A stretch of DNA of 49,883 nucleotides from a virus. The notes under the pieces were generated by a model. The model did no database searches. It was given only the letters and a program-made list of their open reading frames with translations, and was not told the origin of the DNA. Each line of letters starts with the position of its first letter. The first letter of the stretch is position 1. Position numbers and translations under genes: made by a program. Positions 29,758 to 39,210 of the stretch are shown piece by piece. The DNA lies in IMG/VR virus record IMGVR_UViG_3300033997_000126, positions 1 to 49,883 of that record; one strand, written 5' to 3'.

Positions 29758-31653
29758 ATGGCGGAGGTGATGCTTGCATGGGCACCTCCCCCGAAACTTA
29801 CCCTGTCCCAGTGGGCCGACGAGCACGCGATCCTGTCAGCCGAGTCGTCCGCCGACCTCGGCAAGTGGCGCACCATCCCATACCAGCGCGGCATCATGGA
29901 CGCCATCACCGACCGGCACATCGAGGCGGTCACTGTGATGAAGTCGGCCCGGGTCGGCTGGACCAAGATCATCAACCACGCGATCGGGTTCCACATGCAC
30001 TACGACCCGTGCCCGATCATGGTGGTGCAGCCGACCATCGGTGACGCGGAGGGCTACTCCAAGGACGAGATCGCGCCGATGCTGCGCGACACCGAGGTGC
30101 TGATGGCGCTGGTCCCGGAATCGAACCGGCGCGACGGCGGCAACACGATCCTGCACAAGCAGTTCCCGGGCGGCCAGCTGCGCCTGGTCGGTGCCGATAG
30201 CCCGCGTGGCTTCCGCCGGGTGTCCATCCGCTTCCTGGCATTCGATGAGGTGGACGGTTACGCCGCCACGGCCGGCGAGGAAGGCGACCAGATCAAGCTG
30301 GGTATCAAGCGGACCGACTACTTCTGGAACCGCAAGATCCTGGCCGGCAGCACGCCGACCCTCGACAGCACCAGCCGGATCAAGCGCCGGTTCGAGCGCG
30401 GCGACATGCGGTACTACTTCGTGCCGTGCCCGCACTGCAAACAGCCCCAGGTGCTCAAGTGGGAGAACCTCAAGTGGGACAAGGGCCGCCCGGAGACGGC
30501 CTACTTCATGTGCGTGCACAACGGCTGTGTCATCGAGTACCGGCACCAGCGCTGGATGGTGGAGCAGGCCGACAAGCTGAACCTGGCCGGCGACCCGACC
30601 ATGGGGTGGGTGCCCACCAATCAGAACGCCGAGCAGCGGCACGCTTCGTTCCACATCTGGGCGGCCTACAGCTACAGCCCGAACGCCACCTGGGAGCAGC
30701 TGGCGCGCGAGTGGATCGAGAGCCACAAGAACATCGAGGAGCGCAAGACCTTCATCAACACGGTGATGGGGGAGCCCTACAAGGGCGAGGGCGACGCGCC
30801 CGATTGGAAGCGCCTCTACGATCGCCGCGAGAACTACCGCCGCAACGTCGTGCCGGCTGGCGCCCTGGTGCTGTTCTGCGGCGTCGACGTGCAGAAGGAT
30901 CGTCTCGAGCTGGAGATCGTCGGCTATGGCCGCCGGATGGAGAGCTGGTCCATCGACTACCGGGTGATCCCGGGCGACACCAGCCAGCTCAACGGCCCCA
31001 ACTCGCCATGGCCTCGGCTCAGCGAAGTGCTGAACGAGTGGTGGGATCATGAGCTCGGCGGCCGGATGCAGGTTCGCATGATGGCGATCGACACCGGCTT
31101 TAACACCAGCGTCGTCTACCAGTACGTCAGCACCCATCCAGTGAGCCGCGTCTTCGGCGTCGACGGTCGCGACACCTACCAGATGATCATGGGGCAGCCC
31201 AAGAAGGTGCAGGTAAACACCAGAGGGAAACGCGCGGGTAAGAGTGTAAAACTGTGGCCGGTCGGGATCTCCCTGGTAAAGACCGAGCTTTACGGGTGGT
31301 TGAAGCAAGACAAACCGACCGTAGAGAGCGGACAAGAACTACCGTTCGGCTATTGTCATTTCCCTGAGTATGGCGAAGAATACTTCAAAGGCATCACCGC
31401 TGAAGAGATCGTCCCTCGTCTAGTCAAGGGCTTTCGGCGCTACCAGTGGGAGAAGGTCTACGACCGAAACGAGCCTCTCGACTGCCGGGTGTACGCCCGA
31501 GCGGTGGCGGCATTGGCAGGGGTAGACCGCTGGGACGAGGAGGAGTGGAAGGATCTGGAGGACGGTCTGCGAGTGCGGACCGATGATGCCGATGACGAAG
31601 ACATCGTCTACGTCCGGCGAAAAATCACCAAAGCGAGCGACCCATATCTATGA
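29758..31653 (+). CDS. Terminase large subunit, GpA family
   Basis: About 631 residues. The ATG at 29758 follows GGAGGT; an in-frame TTG at 29740 is an alternative. The ATPase shows VMKSARVGWTKI (Walker A region) and FLAFDEVDG (Walker B). A zinc-ribbon-like CPHC ... C is at CPHCKQPQVLKWENL. The C-terminal nuclease domain has FCGVDVQKDRLELEIVGYGR and MAIDTGFNTSVVY. GpA-type terminases cut at cos sites. The C-terminus overlaps gpW. Confidence 0.95.
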   Translation: MAEVMLAWAPPPKLTLSQWADEHAILSAESSADLGKWRTIPYQRGIMDAITDRHIEAVTVMKSARVGWTKIINHAIGFHMHYDPCPIMVVQPTIGDAEGYSKDEIAPMLRDTEVLMALVPESNRRDGGNTILHKQFPGGQLRLVGADSPRGFRRVSIRFLAFDEVDGYAATAGEEGDQIKLGIKRTDYFWNRKILAGSTPTLDSTSRIKRRFERGDMRYYFVPCPHCKQPQVLKWENLKWDKGRPETAYFMCVHNGCVIEYRHQRWMVEQADKLNLAGDPTMGWVPTNQNAEQRHASFHIWAAYSYSPNATWEQLAREWIESHKNIEERKTFINTVMGEPYKGEGDAPDWKRLYDRRENYRRNVVPAGALVLFCGVDVQKDRLELEIVGYGRRMESWSIDYRVIPGDTSQLNGPNSPWPRLSEVLNEWWDHELGGRMQVRMMAIDTGFNTSVVYQYVSTHPVSRVFGVDGRDTYQMIMGQPKKVQVNTRGKRAGKSVKLWPVGISLVKTELYGWLKQDKPTVESGQELPFGYCHFPEYGEEYFKGITAEEIVPRLVKGFRRYQWEKVYDRNEPLDCRVYARAVAALAGVDRWDEEEWKDLEDGLRVRTDDADDEDIVYVRRKITKASDPYL

Positions 31654-31886
31654 GCTGCGAAGATCTCCCGCAGAAGAAAGTCTACCTAGCCCAGGCAGAA
31701 CTTGCGCTGCACAACCTAGTGACAGGCACGAAGGAAGAGTCGGTGCAGTTTGGCAGCGGTAAATCTGTCAAGTATACTGTCGCTAACCTTACTGAGCTGC
31801 GCCGATATATTGGTCAGCTGAAGGACGAGATTGCCGCGTGCGAAGGCACCGGCAAACCCCGCGGGCCAATCAGGTTTATTTTCTAA
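31650..31886 (+). CDS. Head-tail joining protein gpW-like
   Basis: 78 residues, the gpW size (lambda 68). KVYLAQAELALHNLVTGTKE ... YTVANLTELRRYIGQLKDEI is the gpW pattern. It lies between large terminase and portal, as in lambda. It completes the head after packaging. Confidence 0.88.
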   Translation: MSCEDLPQKKVYLAQAELALHNLVTGTKEESVQFGSGKSVKYTVANLTELRRYIGQLKDEIAACEGTGKPRGPIRFIF

Positions 31887-31889
31887 CGT

Positions 31890-33464
31890 ATGAACGGCAA
31901 AGTGCAGTTGCTTGACCATCAGGGCAATCCGATCCGTGCGGCGGACACGGCGCACTTTGCCGCCTCCCGCATGGCGCGCGAGCTGCGCGACTGGACCCCA
32001 TCTCTTGAATCCGCTGATGCCGAGTTGCTTGGCGAGGCGAGCACCATTGCTGCTCGTTCCTACGACCTCGAGCGCAACAACGGCATCGCGGGCGGTGCCA
32101 TCCGCACCAACATCGACAACATCGTCGGCACCGGCCTGCGCCTGGCTGCAAAGCCGGACTATCGCGCGCTGGGCAAGACGAAGGAGTGGGCCGACGAGTG
32201 GGCCCGCAACGTCGAGGCCAAGTGGCGCACGTTCGCCGACAGCCTGGAGTTTGATGCGGCTCGTCAGCTGACGTTCGGCGGCATGACTGTCCTGCAGCTG
32301 CGCACGGCGTTCATCAGCGGCGACAGCCTGGCGCTGGCGCTCTGGCTGCCGGATCGCCCGGGTGCGAAGTGGTCCACCGCTATCCAGTCGATCGACCCCG
32401 CTCGGCTCTGCTCGCCTGGCACCATCACCGCCACCATGCGCGACGGCGTCGAGATCAACCAATACGGCGAGCCTGTCGCCTACCACATCCGCAAGTCTCA
32501 CCCGGCTGATGCATACATGGCCGGGTTCGACGGCAGCTTCGAGCGCGTGCAGGCCCGCACCGCCTTCGGCCGCCGCAAGGTGGTCCACCTCTACGAGAAG
32601 CTGCGCGCCGGGCAGAGCCGCGGCAAGGCCATTATGACCAGCGTCATGGGGGCCTTCAAAATGCTCGACCACTATCAGCGCATCGAGCTGCAGACCGCTG
32701 TGGTCAACAGCATGATCGCGGCCTTCATCGAGACGCCGCTGCAGGGCCAGGACATCGCCGATCTGTTCGGTGACTCGAAGAAGTACCTCAAGGAACGGGA
32801 CAAGGCCGGCTTCGACGTGAAACTCGAGGGCGCCGGGATCATCCCGCTGTTCCCTGGTGACAAGCTGAACTCCTTCACGCCGACCCGCCCGAACAGCGCC
32901 TACTCCGCATTCGTCGAGGCAGTCCTCCGCTACATCAGCACCGGCCTGAACATCCCCTACGAACTGCTGATGAAGGACTTCAGCAAGACCAACTACAGCT
33001 CGGCCCGCGCCGCGCTGTTGGAGGCCTGGCGCTACTTCATGGCCCGCCGCGAGTGGCTGTCCACCTACTGGTGCGACCCGATCTACGAGCTGTGGCTCGA
33101 GGAAGCGATCCAGCGCGGTGAGGTCGAGGCGCCAGACTTCTACGACAACCGCGTCGCCTACTGCCGTTGCCAGTGGATCGGCCCCGGCCGTGGCTGGATC
33201 GACCCGACCAAGGAAGCGGATGCAGCAGAGACCCGCATGCGGATCAGCGTCTCCACCCTGGAGCGCGAGTGCGCCGAGCAGGGCCTCGACTGGGAGGAAG
33301 TGCTGGAGCAGCGCGCACGCGAGCGCGAGCGCGGCTTGGAACTTGGCCTCGATGATGTGCACGCGCCGCCGCCCCAAGGTGGAGCACCGGGCATGCAGCC
33401 GAAAACCTACCCGTCGGACGACGAGCAGACCCAAGACAATCCCGATAAGGAGGTGCAGGAGTGA
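31890..33464 (+). CDS. Portal protein, lambda family
   Basis: 524 residues. ARSYDLERNNGIAGGAIRTN, WMARREWLS-type segment (FMARREWLSTYWCDPIYELW) and WIGPGRGWIDPTKEADAAET are typical of lambda gpB portals. The C-terminal tail is disordered. Forms the dodecameric ring through which DNA enters. Its TGA overlaps the protease start. Confidence 0.93.
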   Translation: MNGKVQLLDHQGNPIRAADTAHFAASRMARELRDWTPSLESADAELLGEASTIAARSYDLERNNGIAGGAIRTNIDNIVGTGLRLAAKPDYRALGKTKEWADEWARNVEAKWRTFADSLEFDAARQLTFGGMTVLQLRTAFISGDSLALALWLPDRPGAKWSTAIQSIDPARLCSPGTITATMRDGVEINQYGEPVAYHIRKSHPADAYMAGFDGSFERVQARTAFGRRKVVHLYEKLRAGQSRGKAIMTSVMGAFKMLDHYQRIELQTAVVNSMIAAFIETPLQGQDIADLFGDSKKYLKERDKAGFDVKLEGAGIIPLFPGDKLNSFTPTRPNSAYSAFVEAVLRYISTGLNIPYELLMKDFSKTNYSSARAALLEAWRYFMARREWLSTYWCDPIYELWLEEAIQRGEVEAPDFYDNRVAYCRCQWIGPGRGWIDPTKEADAAETRMRISVSTLERECAEQGLDWEEVLEQRARERERGLELGLDDVHAPPPQGGAPGMQPKTYPSDDEQTQDNPDKEVQE

Positions 33465-34762
33465 TCCGCATCCTTTCCCGCATCAAGAGCGAGCCTTGGG
33501 CCATCACCCGCGAAGTGATGGACACCATCATGGAGATCGCCCAGCGCGAGAACATGAGCCCGGAGGCGGTGGCCCAGAAACTGGGGCGCCCGCTCGAAAA
33601 CACCTACGACGTGGAGTTCCGCGACGGCGTGGCGATCCTGCCGGTGCAGGGCCCGCTGTTCCGGTACGCCAACCTGTTCACCATGCTGAGCGGCGCCACC
33701 AGCTACGACCTGCTTGCTCGCGACTTTGCCAAGGCAGTCGATGACCCGAACGTCAGCTCGATCCTGCTGAACATCGACAGCCCTGGCGGTGAGGCCAACG
33801 GCGTGTCTGAGTTCGCCGACCAGATCGCAGCTGCGCGCGGCAAGAAGCCGATCGTCGCTTATGTTGGCGGAATGGGCGCATCTGCGGCATACTGGTTAGC
33901 CAGTGCAGCAGATGAAATCGTCGCGTCCGATACCGCCATCCTCGGCAGTATCGGCACAGTCATGAGCGTGAAGGACACGCGGGAACGTGACGAGAAGAGT
34001 GGCGTCAAGACCTACGAGGTCGTGAGCAGCCAGTCTCCGTACAAGCGCACCGATCCGGCAAGCGACGCCGGCCGCCAGAAGATGCAGGATCTGGTGGACT
34101 CTCTCTCTGAGGTGTTCGTCGCCAAAGTGGCCGCCTATCGCGGCACCACCACTGACGATGTGCTCGAGAACTATGGCAAGGGCGGCGTGTTCGTCGGCCA
34201 GGCCGCAGTAAACGCCGGGCTTGCCGACAGCGTCGGCTCTTATGAGGGCGTGATCGCCAGTCTCAAGAGTCGCGCGTTCGGTGGGCGCGGTCCCATGGCA
34301 GCCGCCAATGGCGGCGCTGACATCCAGGCTATCGAGGAGAACGACATGGCCGACAATAACGGCGCCCCGGCCGCTGACCAGAAGCCGGTAAAACTGACCG
34401 CCGCCCAGGTGGTTGAACTGCATCCGGAGGCCGCAGACGCTCTCCGGGCTGAAGGCAACGCCGCTGGCGCTGCCGCAGAGCGCACCCGCATCCAGGGCAT
34501 CCTGTCCAACGAGCAGGCCGAAGGGCGTGGCGACCTCGCCCAGCACCTGGCTTTCTCCACCGACATGCCGGTGGATGCTGCTGTCGCTCTGCTGGCCAAG
34601 TCGGCCAAGCAAGAGGGCAATGGCGGGTTCGCCAGCTTCGACCAGCGCATGCGCGACGAGAAGAATCCGAACGTTGGTGCCGATACCGACACCGACCCCA
34701 ACGACATCAACGCTGCTGTCTCTCGCTCTGCTGAGCTGGGTAAGCAGTTCGGCATCCAGTAA
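33461..34762 (+). CDS. Prohead protease, S49 family, with scaffold domain
   Basis: 433 residues. Residues 50-270 are an S49/SppA-type protease: ILLNIDSPGGEANGVSEFAD, the nucleophile Ser in GGMGASAAYWLAS and the Lys region after DTRERDEKSG. A C-terminal part (from about 300) is helical and acidic (GNAAGAAAERTRIQGILSN), like lambda Nu3. It corresponds to lambda gpC with the scaffold in the same frame. Confidence 0.92.
   Translation: MIRILSRIKSEPWAITREVMDTIMEIAQRENMSPEAVAQKLGRPLENTYDVEFRDGVAILPVQGPLFRYANLFTMLSGATSYDLLARDFAKAVDDPNVSSILLNIDSPGGEANGVSEFADQIAAARGKKPIVAYVGGMGASAAYWLASAADEIVASDTAILGSIGTVMSVKDTRERDEKSGVKTYEVVSSQSPYKRTDPASDAGRQKMQDLVDSLSEVFVAKVAAYRGTTTDDVLENYGKGGVFVGQAAVNAGLADSVGSYEGVIASLKSRAFGGRGPMAAANGGADIQAIEENDMADNNGAPAADQKPVKLTAAQVVELHPEAADALRAEGNAAGAAAERTRIQGILSNEQAEGRGDLAQHLAFSTDMPVDAAVALLAKSAKQEGNGGFASFDQRMRDEKNPNVGADTDTDPNDINAAVSRSAELGKQFGIQ
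34346..34762 (+). CDS. Nested scaffold protein (Nu3-like), internal start
   Basis: An internal in-frame ATG at 34346 (MADNNGAPAADQKPVKL...) has GAGGAGA six bases upstream, inside the protease gene, and would give a 138-residue scaffold from the shared C-terminus. Lambda makes Nu3 from an internal start in gene C in the same way. The separate start is inferred from that ribosome site and from the helical sequence that follows. Confidence 0.7.
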   Translation: MADNNGAPAADQKPVKLTAAQVVELHPEAADALRAEGNAAGAAAERTRIQGILSNEQAEGRGDLAQHLAFSTDMPVDAAVALLAKSAKQEGNGGFASFDQRMRDEKNPNVGADTDTDPNDINAAVSRSAELGKQFGIQ

Positions 34763-34777
34763 AGGTAGGGGGAAACC

Positions 34778-35158
34778 ATGGATTTCAATCCCAGCTTCAA
34801 CGGCGCAGAGGGCACCTTCAAGCCGGATCTGCTCATTGGCGGTGATTTTCCGATCCGCACTCTGGGCGTGACCGTCGTCAGCGGTCAGAACCTCAAGCGC
34901 GGTGCGTTGGTCGGCAAGATCACCACCGGCGGCAAGGTGACCTTGAGCCTGTCCGCTTCCAGCGACGGCTCCCAGGTGCCCTATGGCATCCTGGGCGAGG
35001 ACATCGATGCCACTGGCGGCGACAAGGTCTCCTTCGTCTACGTCTCTGGCGACTTCAACAGCCGCGCAATGACCTTCGGCACTGGCCACACTGCGGCCAG
35101 CGTGCGCGACGGTCTGCGCGACAAATCTATCTACCTGCACGACGCCGTGCCGGCCTAA
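34778..35158 (+). CDS. Head decoration protein gpD-like
   Basis: 126 residues. GGDFPIRTLGVTVVSGQNLK, RGALVGKITTGGKVTLSLSA and YGILGEDIDATGGDKVSFVY are characteristic of the lambda gpD/HDPD family. It would stabilise the expanded capsid as trimers. It lies in the expected place before the major capsid gene. Confidence 0.93.
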   Translation: MDFNPSFNGAEGTFKPDLLIGGDFPIRTLGVTVVSGQNLKRGALVGKITTGGKVTLSLSASSDGSQVPYGILGEDIDATGGDKVSFVYVSGDFNSRAMTFGTGHTAASVRDGLRDKSIYLHDAVPA

Positions 35159-35170
35159 TCGGGGGACAAC

Positions 35171-36214
35171 ATGGATATCTACAGCATTGGTTATCTGAAC
35201 GGCGTGGTGCAATCGCTCAAGCGCACCCCGGCGTTCCTGCTCAACACCTTCTTCCGCGAGGTGGTGAACGCGCTCGAGGACACCGTCTACTTCGACGTCG
35301 AAGTCGATGGCACCAAGCGTCGTCTCGCCCCGGTGGTTCACCCGCTGGTGCCTGGCAAGCTGGTCGAGTCTCGTGGCTACGAGACCAAATCCATCAAGCC
35401 GGCCTACATCAAGGATCTGCGCGTCCACGATGCCACCCGTCCGTTCAAGCGGATGGCGGGTGAACAGATCGGCACCGGTCAGAACATGACCCCGCAGCAG
35501 CGCCGCGAGCTGGCCATTCGCATGGATCTGCGCGACCAGGTCGACATGCTGACCCGCCGCATGGAGGTGTGGGCTGCGCAGATCCTGCGTACCGGCAGCC
35601 TGAGCCTGAGCATGCTGATGCCGGACGGCACCGAGAAGCCGATCAACCTGAACTTCGGTCGCCACGCTGATCTGACCATCAAACTGGGCTCCGGTACCTA
35701 CTGGGGCGAGGCTGGCGTCAAGCCGATCACCGATCTGGAAGACTGGTCCCTGGACGTGCTGCAGAAGTCCGGCAGCTCCGTGCGCACTATCGTGATGGAC
35801 CCGTCCGCGTGGCAGGTGTTCCGCGAGACCTCTGCGCTGGAGAAGAAGCTGGATCTGCGCCGCGTGCAGTCCGGTGTGATCGATCTCGGTATGATCCCGG
35901 ATCACGTCCAGTACAAGGGTAACGACGGTACCTTCGATTACTGGGTCTATGCCGACTGGTACCTCGGCGACGGCGCCAGCTCCGAGACCGCCATGCTGCC
36001 GAAGGGCACCGTGCTGGGTGTTGGTGACATCATGGGTGTCCGCCACTTCGGCGCCATCAAGGACGAAGCCGCCGGGTTCCAGGCCATGGAGTACTTCTCC
36101 AAGTCCTGGGTTATCGAAGACCCGTCCGCGCGCAACCTGCTCATGCAGTCCGCGCCGGTGCTGGCCCCGTACCGTCCCAACGCTGGCTTCTGCGCCAACG
36201 TGCTGGCCCCGTAA
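35171..36214 (+). CDS. Major capsid protein, lambda gpE-like
   Basis: 347 residues, the gpE size (341). Elements: LLNTFFREVVNALEDTVYFD, RRLAPVVHPLVPGKLVESRG, RMEVWAAQILRTGSL, IVMDPSAWQVFRE and the end VLAPYRPNAGFCANVLAP. HK97-fold family. It builds the prohead shell with the portal, protease and scaffold encoded upstream. Confidence 0.94.
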   Translation: MDIYSIGYLNGVVQSLKRTPAFLLNTFFREVVNALEDTVYFDVEVDGTKRRLAPVVHPLVPGKLVESRGYETKSIKPAYIKDLRVHDATRPFKRMAGEQIGTGQNMTPQQRRELAIRMDLRDQVDMLTRRMEVWAAQILRTGSLSLSMLMPDGTEKPINLNFGRHADLTIKLGSGTYWGEAGVKPITDLEDWSLDVLQKSGSSVRTIVMDPSAWQVFRETSALEKKLDLRRVQSGVIDLGMIPDHVQYKGNDGTFDYWVYADWYLGDGASSETAMLPKGTVLGVGDIMGVRHFGAIKDEAAGFQAMEYFSKSWVIEDPSARNLLMQSAPVLAPYRPNAGFCANVLAP

Positions 36215-36224
36215 GGAGTGACGT

Positions 36225-36515
36225 ATGCACTACATCAAAGGACGCGTGAAGCTGAAGGTCGGTGACAAGATCGTCGACCTGAAGGAGTCGGACAATCCGC
36301 ACAAGGATCTGTCTAAGGCGGTGATCAAGGCGCTGCAGGAAGGCGGCCATCTGGCTGACGAACCGCAGGCGCCGGTGGCCACCTCCAAGGGTGGCGGTGC
36401 GGAACTGGCTGCGGCGCAAGCCGAGATCGCTCGCCTCACAGAGGAGAACGAGCAGCTTAAGGGAGCCAACGAGGCCCTCAAGGCCGAGCTGGCTGACCTG
36501 AAGCCTACCGAGTAA
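36225..36515 (+). CDS. Small head-region protein, possibly gpFI-like
   Basis: 96 residues: GRVKLKVGDKIVDLKE at the start and a C-terminal coiled coil (EIARLTEENEQLKGANEALK). It lies between capsid and FII-like genes, where lambda has FI (packaging accessory). Sequence does not prove it is FI. Followed by a hairpin terminator. Confidence 0.5.
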   Translation: MHYIKGRVKLKVGDKIVDLKESDNPHKDLSKAVIKALQEGGHLADEPQAPVATSKGGGAELAAAQAEIARLTEENEQLKGANEALKAELADLKPTE

Positions 36516-36538
36516 CCGACCGCCAGAGCGGACAGTAT

Positions 36539-36563
36539 AGGCGCCCTCCGGGGCGCCTGTTTT
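36539..36563 (+). terminator. Hairpin terminator or attenuator within structural genes
   Basis: Perfect 8-bp stem AGGCGCCC/GGGCGCCT around TCCG, followed by GTTTTC. It lies between the head and head-tail genes. The T run is short, so it may reduce rather than stop late transcription, or may define an mRNA end. Confidence 0.6.
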
Positions 36564-36579
36564 CAAGCAGGAGAGAGCA

Positions 36580-36933
36580 ATGCCGGCAACACAAACCAAG
36601 TGGGAAGAGATGGTCAACCGGGCCATGGGCGTCTGTGTCAGCACCTTCGGTGACGGCGTGGATGAGAATGGTCAGGGCCGGATCCAGTACACCCATGTCG
36701 GCGGCACTCCGTACTATCTCGACGGGATCTTCGAGGCGCAGTCGGTGAAGGTAGATCCAGACACCGGCGCAAAGATTATCAGCAACTCGCCGCAGGTCAG
36801 CTTTCAGCTGTCGGCACTGCAGCAGATGCCGGACCTCGACGACGAGGTGGAGGTGCGCGGGTACCTCTATCGCGTGGTCGATGTTCAACTTGATGGGCAG
36901 GGCACGGTAACGCTGCCTCTGAACATGCTATGA
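36580..36933 (+). CDS. Head-tail joining protein, FII-like
   Basis: 117 residues, the same length as lambda gpFII. WEEMVNRAMGVCVSTFGDGV at the start, then beta-strands to RGYLYRVVDVQLDGQGTVTL, fit the Phage_attach fold. Position after the capsid genes supports a head-tail joining role. Confidence 0.65.
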   Translation: MPATQTKWEEMVNRAMGVCVSTFGDGVDENGQGRIQYTHVGGTPYYLDGIFEAQSVKVDPDTGAKIISNSPQVSFQLSALQQMPDLDDEVEVRGYLYRVVDVQLDGQGTVTLPLNML

Positions 36934-37496
36934 CGCACCCACGCCAGACAATCAGGGAAGCGGCCAAGACCCTACTCCTCAATCAGGGGCCGTGGGAGGA
37001 TCGCGTATTCCTGAACCGGATGAAGGCGATCTCGCAGCGGCCGGGGCAGCGTTCCAACCGCAGTCAGCTGCCGGCCCTGGTGATCTATACTCGCAACGAG
37101 ACAGCGGAGGTATTCAACGTCGCTCCGCGCGAGTACCGCTGCGTCGTCGAGCTCGTGTTCGAGTTCCTGGCCGCAGACTCCGATCAGGTGGATGTGGAGC
37201 TGGATAACGCTGCCGAGATCATAGAGCGCATCGTCGCCCGCAATGATACACTGCAGGGGACGGCTGATGACACCGAGTACGTCAGCACGAACATCACCAT
37301 CGTCGATCAGGGCGAAGTGCCCATCGGGGCCGTTGGTCTGACCTTCCAGGCGACCTACTACCGTGAAGCCCCCGACGAAGAATTCACACAGACACTGCCG
37401 GACATGGACACCGTGCACGTCGAGTACAGTCTCGACAACGCGCAGCCGAACCCGGCCGACCGAGCACAAACCACTATCACAGGGCTGAGCGAATGA
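36930..37496 (+). CDS. Putative tail terminator/completion protein
   Basis: 188 residues. Contains PALVIYTRNETAEVFNVAPR and EYRCVVELVFEFLAADSDQV, a beta-rich body similar to gpU-type terminators, but longer at the C-terminus. It overlaps the FII-like stop and the DUF2635 start. It would cap the tail tube for head joining. Confidence 0.6.
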   Translation: MTHPRQTIREAAKTLLLNQGPWEDRVFLNRMKAISQRPGQRSNRSQLPALVIYTRNETAEVFNVAPREYRCVVELVFEFLAADSDQVDVELDNAAEIIERIVARNDTLQGTADDTEYVSTNITIVDQGEVPIGAVGLTFQATYYREAPDEEFTQTLPDMDTVHVEYSLDNAQPNPADRAQTTITGLSE

Positions 37497-37708
37497 TTGA
37501 GCGCAAGATGCTGAAACCGGCCGAGGGATGCCTGGTGCGTCACCCCGGCAATTACCGCCCCCTCGCTGCCGAGGGTGAGTCGGTGGAGATGACCAGTTAC
37601 TGGGTCCGCAAGTTGCGGGACCAGGATGTGGTCGAGATCAAGCAGGACGAAGCCGAGGCCGAAGCCAAGGCCGAGACCAGCCAGAAGAAAACCGCAGGGG
37701 GTAAATGA
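37493..37708 (+). CDS. DUF2635 protein (Mu gp38-like)
   Basis: 71 residues. KMLKPAEGCLVRHPGNYRPL then AAEGESVEMTSYWVRKLRD is the DUF2635 pattern found directly before the sheath gene in Mu-type phages. The C-terminus is a charged Ala/Glu/Lys tail. Role unknown; probably tail assembly. Confidence 0.85.
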   Translation: MIERKMLKPAEGCLVRHPGNYRPLAAEGESVEMTSYWVRKLRDQDVVEIKQDEAEAEAKAETSQKKTAGGK

Positions 37709-39177
37709 TGACTATCAGTTTCGACACCATCCCGGGCCCGGGCTCTCTCCGTAAGCCCGGCGTCTATTCTGAGATCGACAATTCGCAGGCCGTTCGCGGC
37801 CCGCAGTCGATCACCTATCGCCGCCTGCTCCTCGGCCAGAAGCTGGCCTCAGGTACCGCCACGGCCGAGCAGCTGGTGCGCGTGACCAGCGCCGCCCAGG
37901 CTGACACCCTGTTTGGCAAGGGCTCGATGCTGGCTGGTATGGTGCGCGCTGCGCTGGCCCAGGACAGCTATACCGAGCTGCAGGTCATGCCGATCGCCGA
38001 TTCCGGATCCGGCGTGGCGGCCACTGGCACCATCGTCTTCGGCGCTGCGGCAACCAACTCCGGCACCCTGCACCTGCTGATCGCCGGTCGCTCGGTCGAC
38101 GTGCTGGTGACCTCAGGCGACACGCCGGCTGCCGTGGCCACGTCTGTCGCTGCCGCCATCACCGCAGACACCGATCTGCCTGTCACGGCGTCGGCCGCCA
38201 CCAGCACCGTTACCTTGACCGCCAAGCACAAGGGCGAGTGCGGCAACACCCTGGACGTCCGCGTGAACTACTACGACGGCCAGTCCACTCCTGCCGGTCT
38301 GACTGTGACGATCACCGCCTTGGCTGGCGGTACCGGCAATCCGACCATTTCCAACGCGCTGGCCGCGTTGGGCGACGAGTGGCTGCACACATGGGCCATG
38401 CCGTACACCGACAGCGCCAACCTGCTGCTGCTCAAGAACGAGCTGGCCGCCCGGTTCGCTTGGGACAACGAGATCGAAGCGCACGCCTTCGCTGCTGCCC
38501 GCGGCACCCAGGGCAGCCTGGGCGCGCTCGGGGACAGCCACAACAGCCCGCACCTCGACATCATGATGGCGAACAGCGAGCCGATGCCGGCCTATGAGAA
38601 GGCGGCCGAGACCATGGCGATCGCGGCCTACTATCTGGCGATCGACCCTGCGCGCCCGGTGCAGAACCTGCCGTACAAGTGGTGCCTGCCGCCGGCCACC
38701 AAGGATCAGTTCACCAACCAGGAACGCAACCTGCTGCTGTTCGACGGCATCGCGACCACGAAGGTCGTCTCTGGCGTCATGCAGGCGGAGCGCCTGATCA
38801 CCACCTACAAGACCAACAACGCCGGGGCTCCGGATATCAGCTATCTCGACTGCGAGACGCTGTTCACGCTGATGTTCATCCGCCACGACTGGCGCGACTA
38901 CGTCCTGCGCAAGTACCCGCGCCACAAGCTGGCCGACGACGGTACGCGCTACGGCACCGGTCAGGCTGTGGTCACCCCGGTGGTGATGAAGGCCGAGGCC
39001 ATCGCGAAGTTCCGCGAGTGGGAGGAGATCGGCCTCGTCGAGGACATCGAATCGTTCAAGGAGAACCTGATCGCCGAACGCAACGTGTCCGACCCGAACC
39101 GTCTCGACATGCTGCTGCCGCCTGACCTGGTCAACCAGCTGCGCATCGTGGCCAACAAGATCCAGTTCCGCCTGTAA
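37705..39177 (+). CDS. Tail sheath protein, Mu gpL-like
   Basis: 490 residues. GPGSLRKPGVYSEIDNSQAV at the start, TLTAKHKGECGNTLDVRVNY in the middle, and the conserved C-terminal sheath domain with WREWEEIGLVED-type ending (KFREWEEIGLVEDIESFKEN). It is the contractile sheath. Overlaps DUF2635 by ATGA. Confidence 0.94.
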   Translation: MMTISFDTIPGPGSLRKPGVYSEIDNSQAVRGPQSITYRRLLLGQKLASGTATAEQLVRVTSAAQADTLFGKGSMLAGMVRAALAQDSYTELQVMPIADSGSGVAATGTIVFGAAATNSGTLHLLIAGRSVDVLVTSGDTPAAVATSVAAAITADTDLPVTASAATSTVTLTAKHKGECGNTLDVRVNYYDGQSTPAGLTVTITALAGGTGNPTISNALAALGDEWLHTWAMPYTDSANLLLLKNELAARFAWDNEIEAHAFAAARGTQGSLGALGDSHNSPHLDIMMANSEPMPAYEKAAETMAIAAYYLAIDPARPVQNLPYKWCLPPATKDQFTNQERNLLLFDGIATTKVVSGVMQAERLITTYKTNNAGAPDISYLDCETLFTLMFIRHDWRDYVLRKYPRHKLADDGTRYGTGQAVVTPVVMKAEAIAKFREWEEIGLVEDIESFKENLIAERNVSDPNRLDMLLPPDLVNQLRIVANKIQFRL

Positions 39178-39210
39178 CGGGCGGAACCCCAACTTTCGGA
39201 GAGAAACAGC

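Noticed and set aside
33896-36046. 716-residue open frame opposite protease, gpD and capsid genes
   Set aside because: It runs antisense across three clear structural genes and is a shadow of their codon use.
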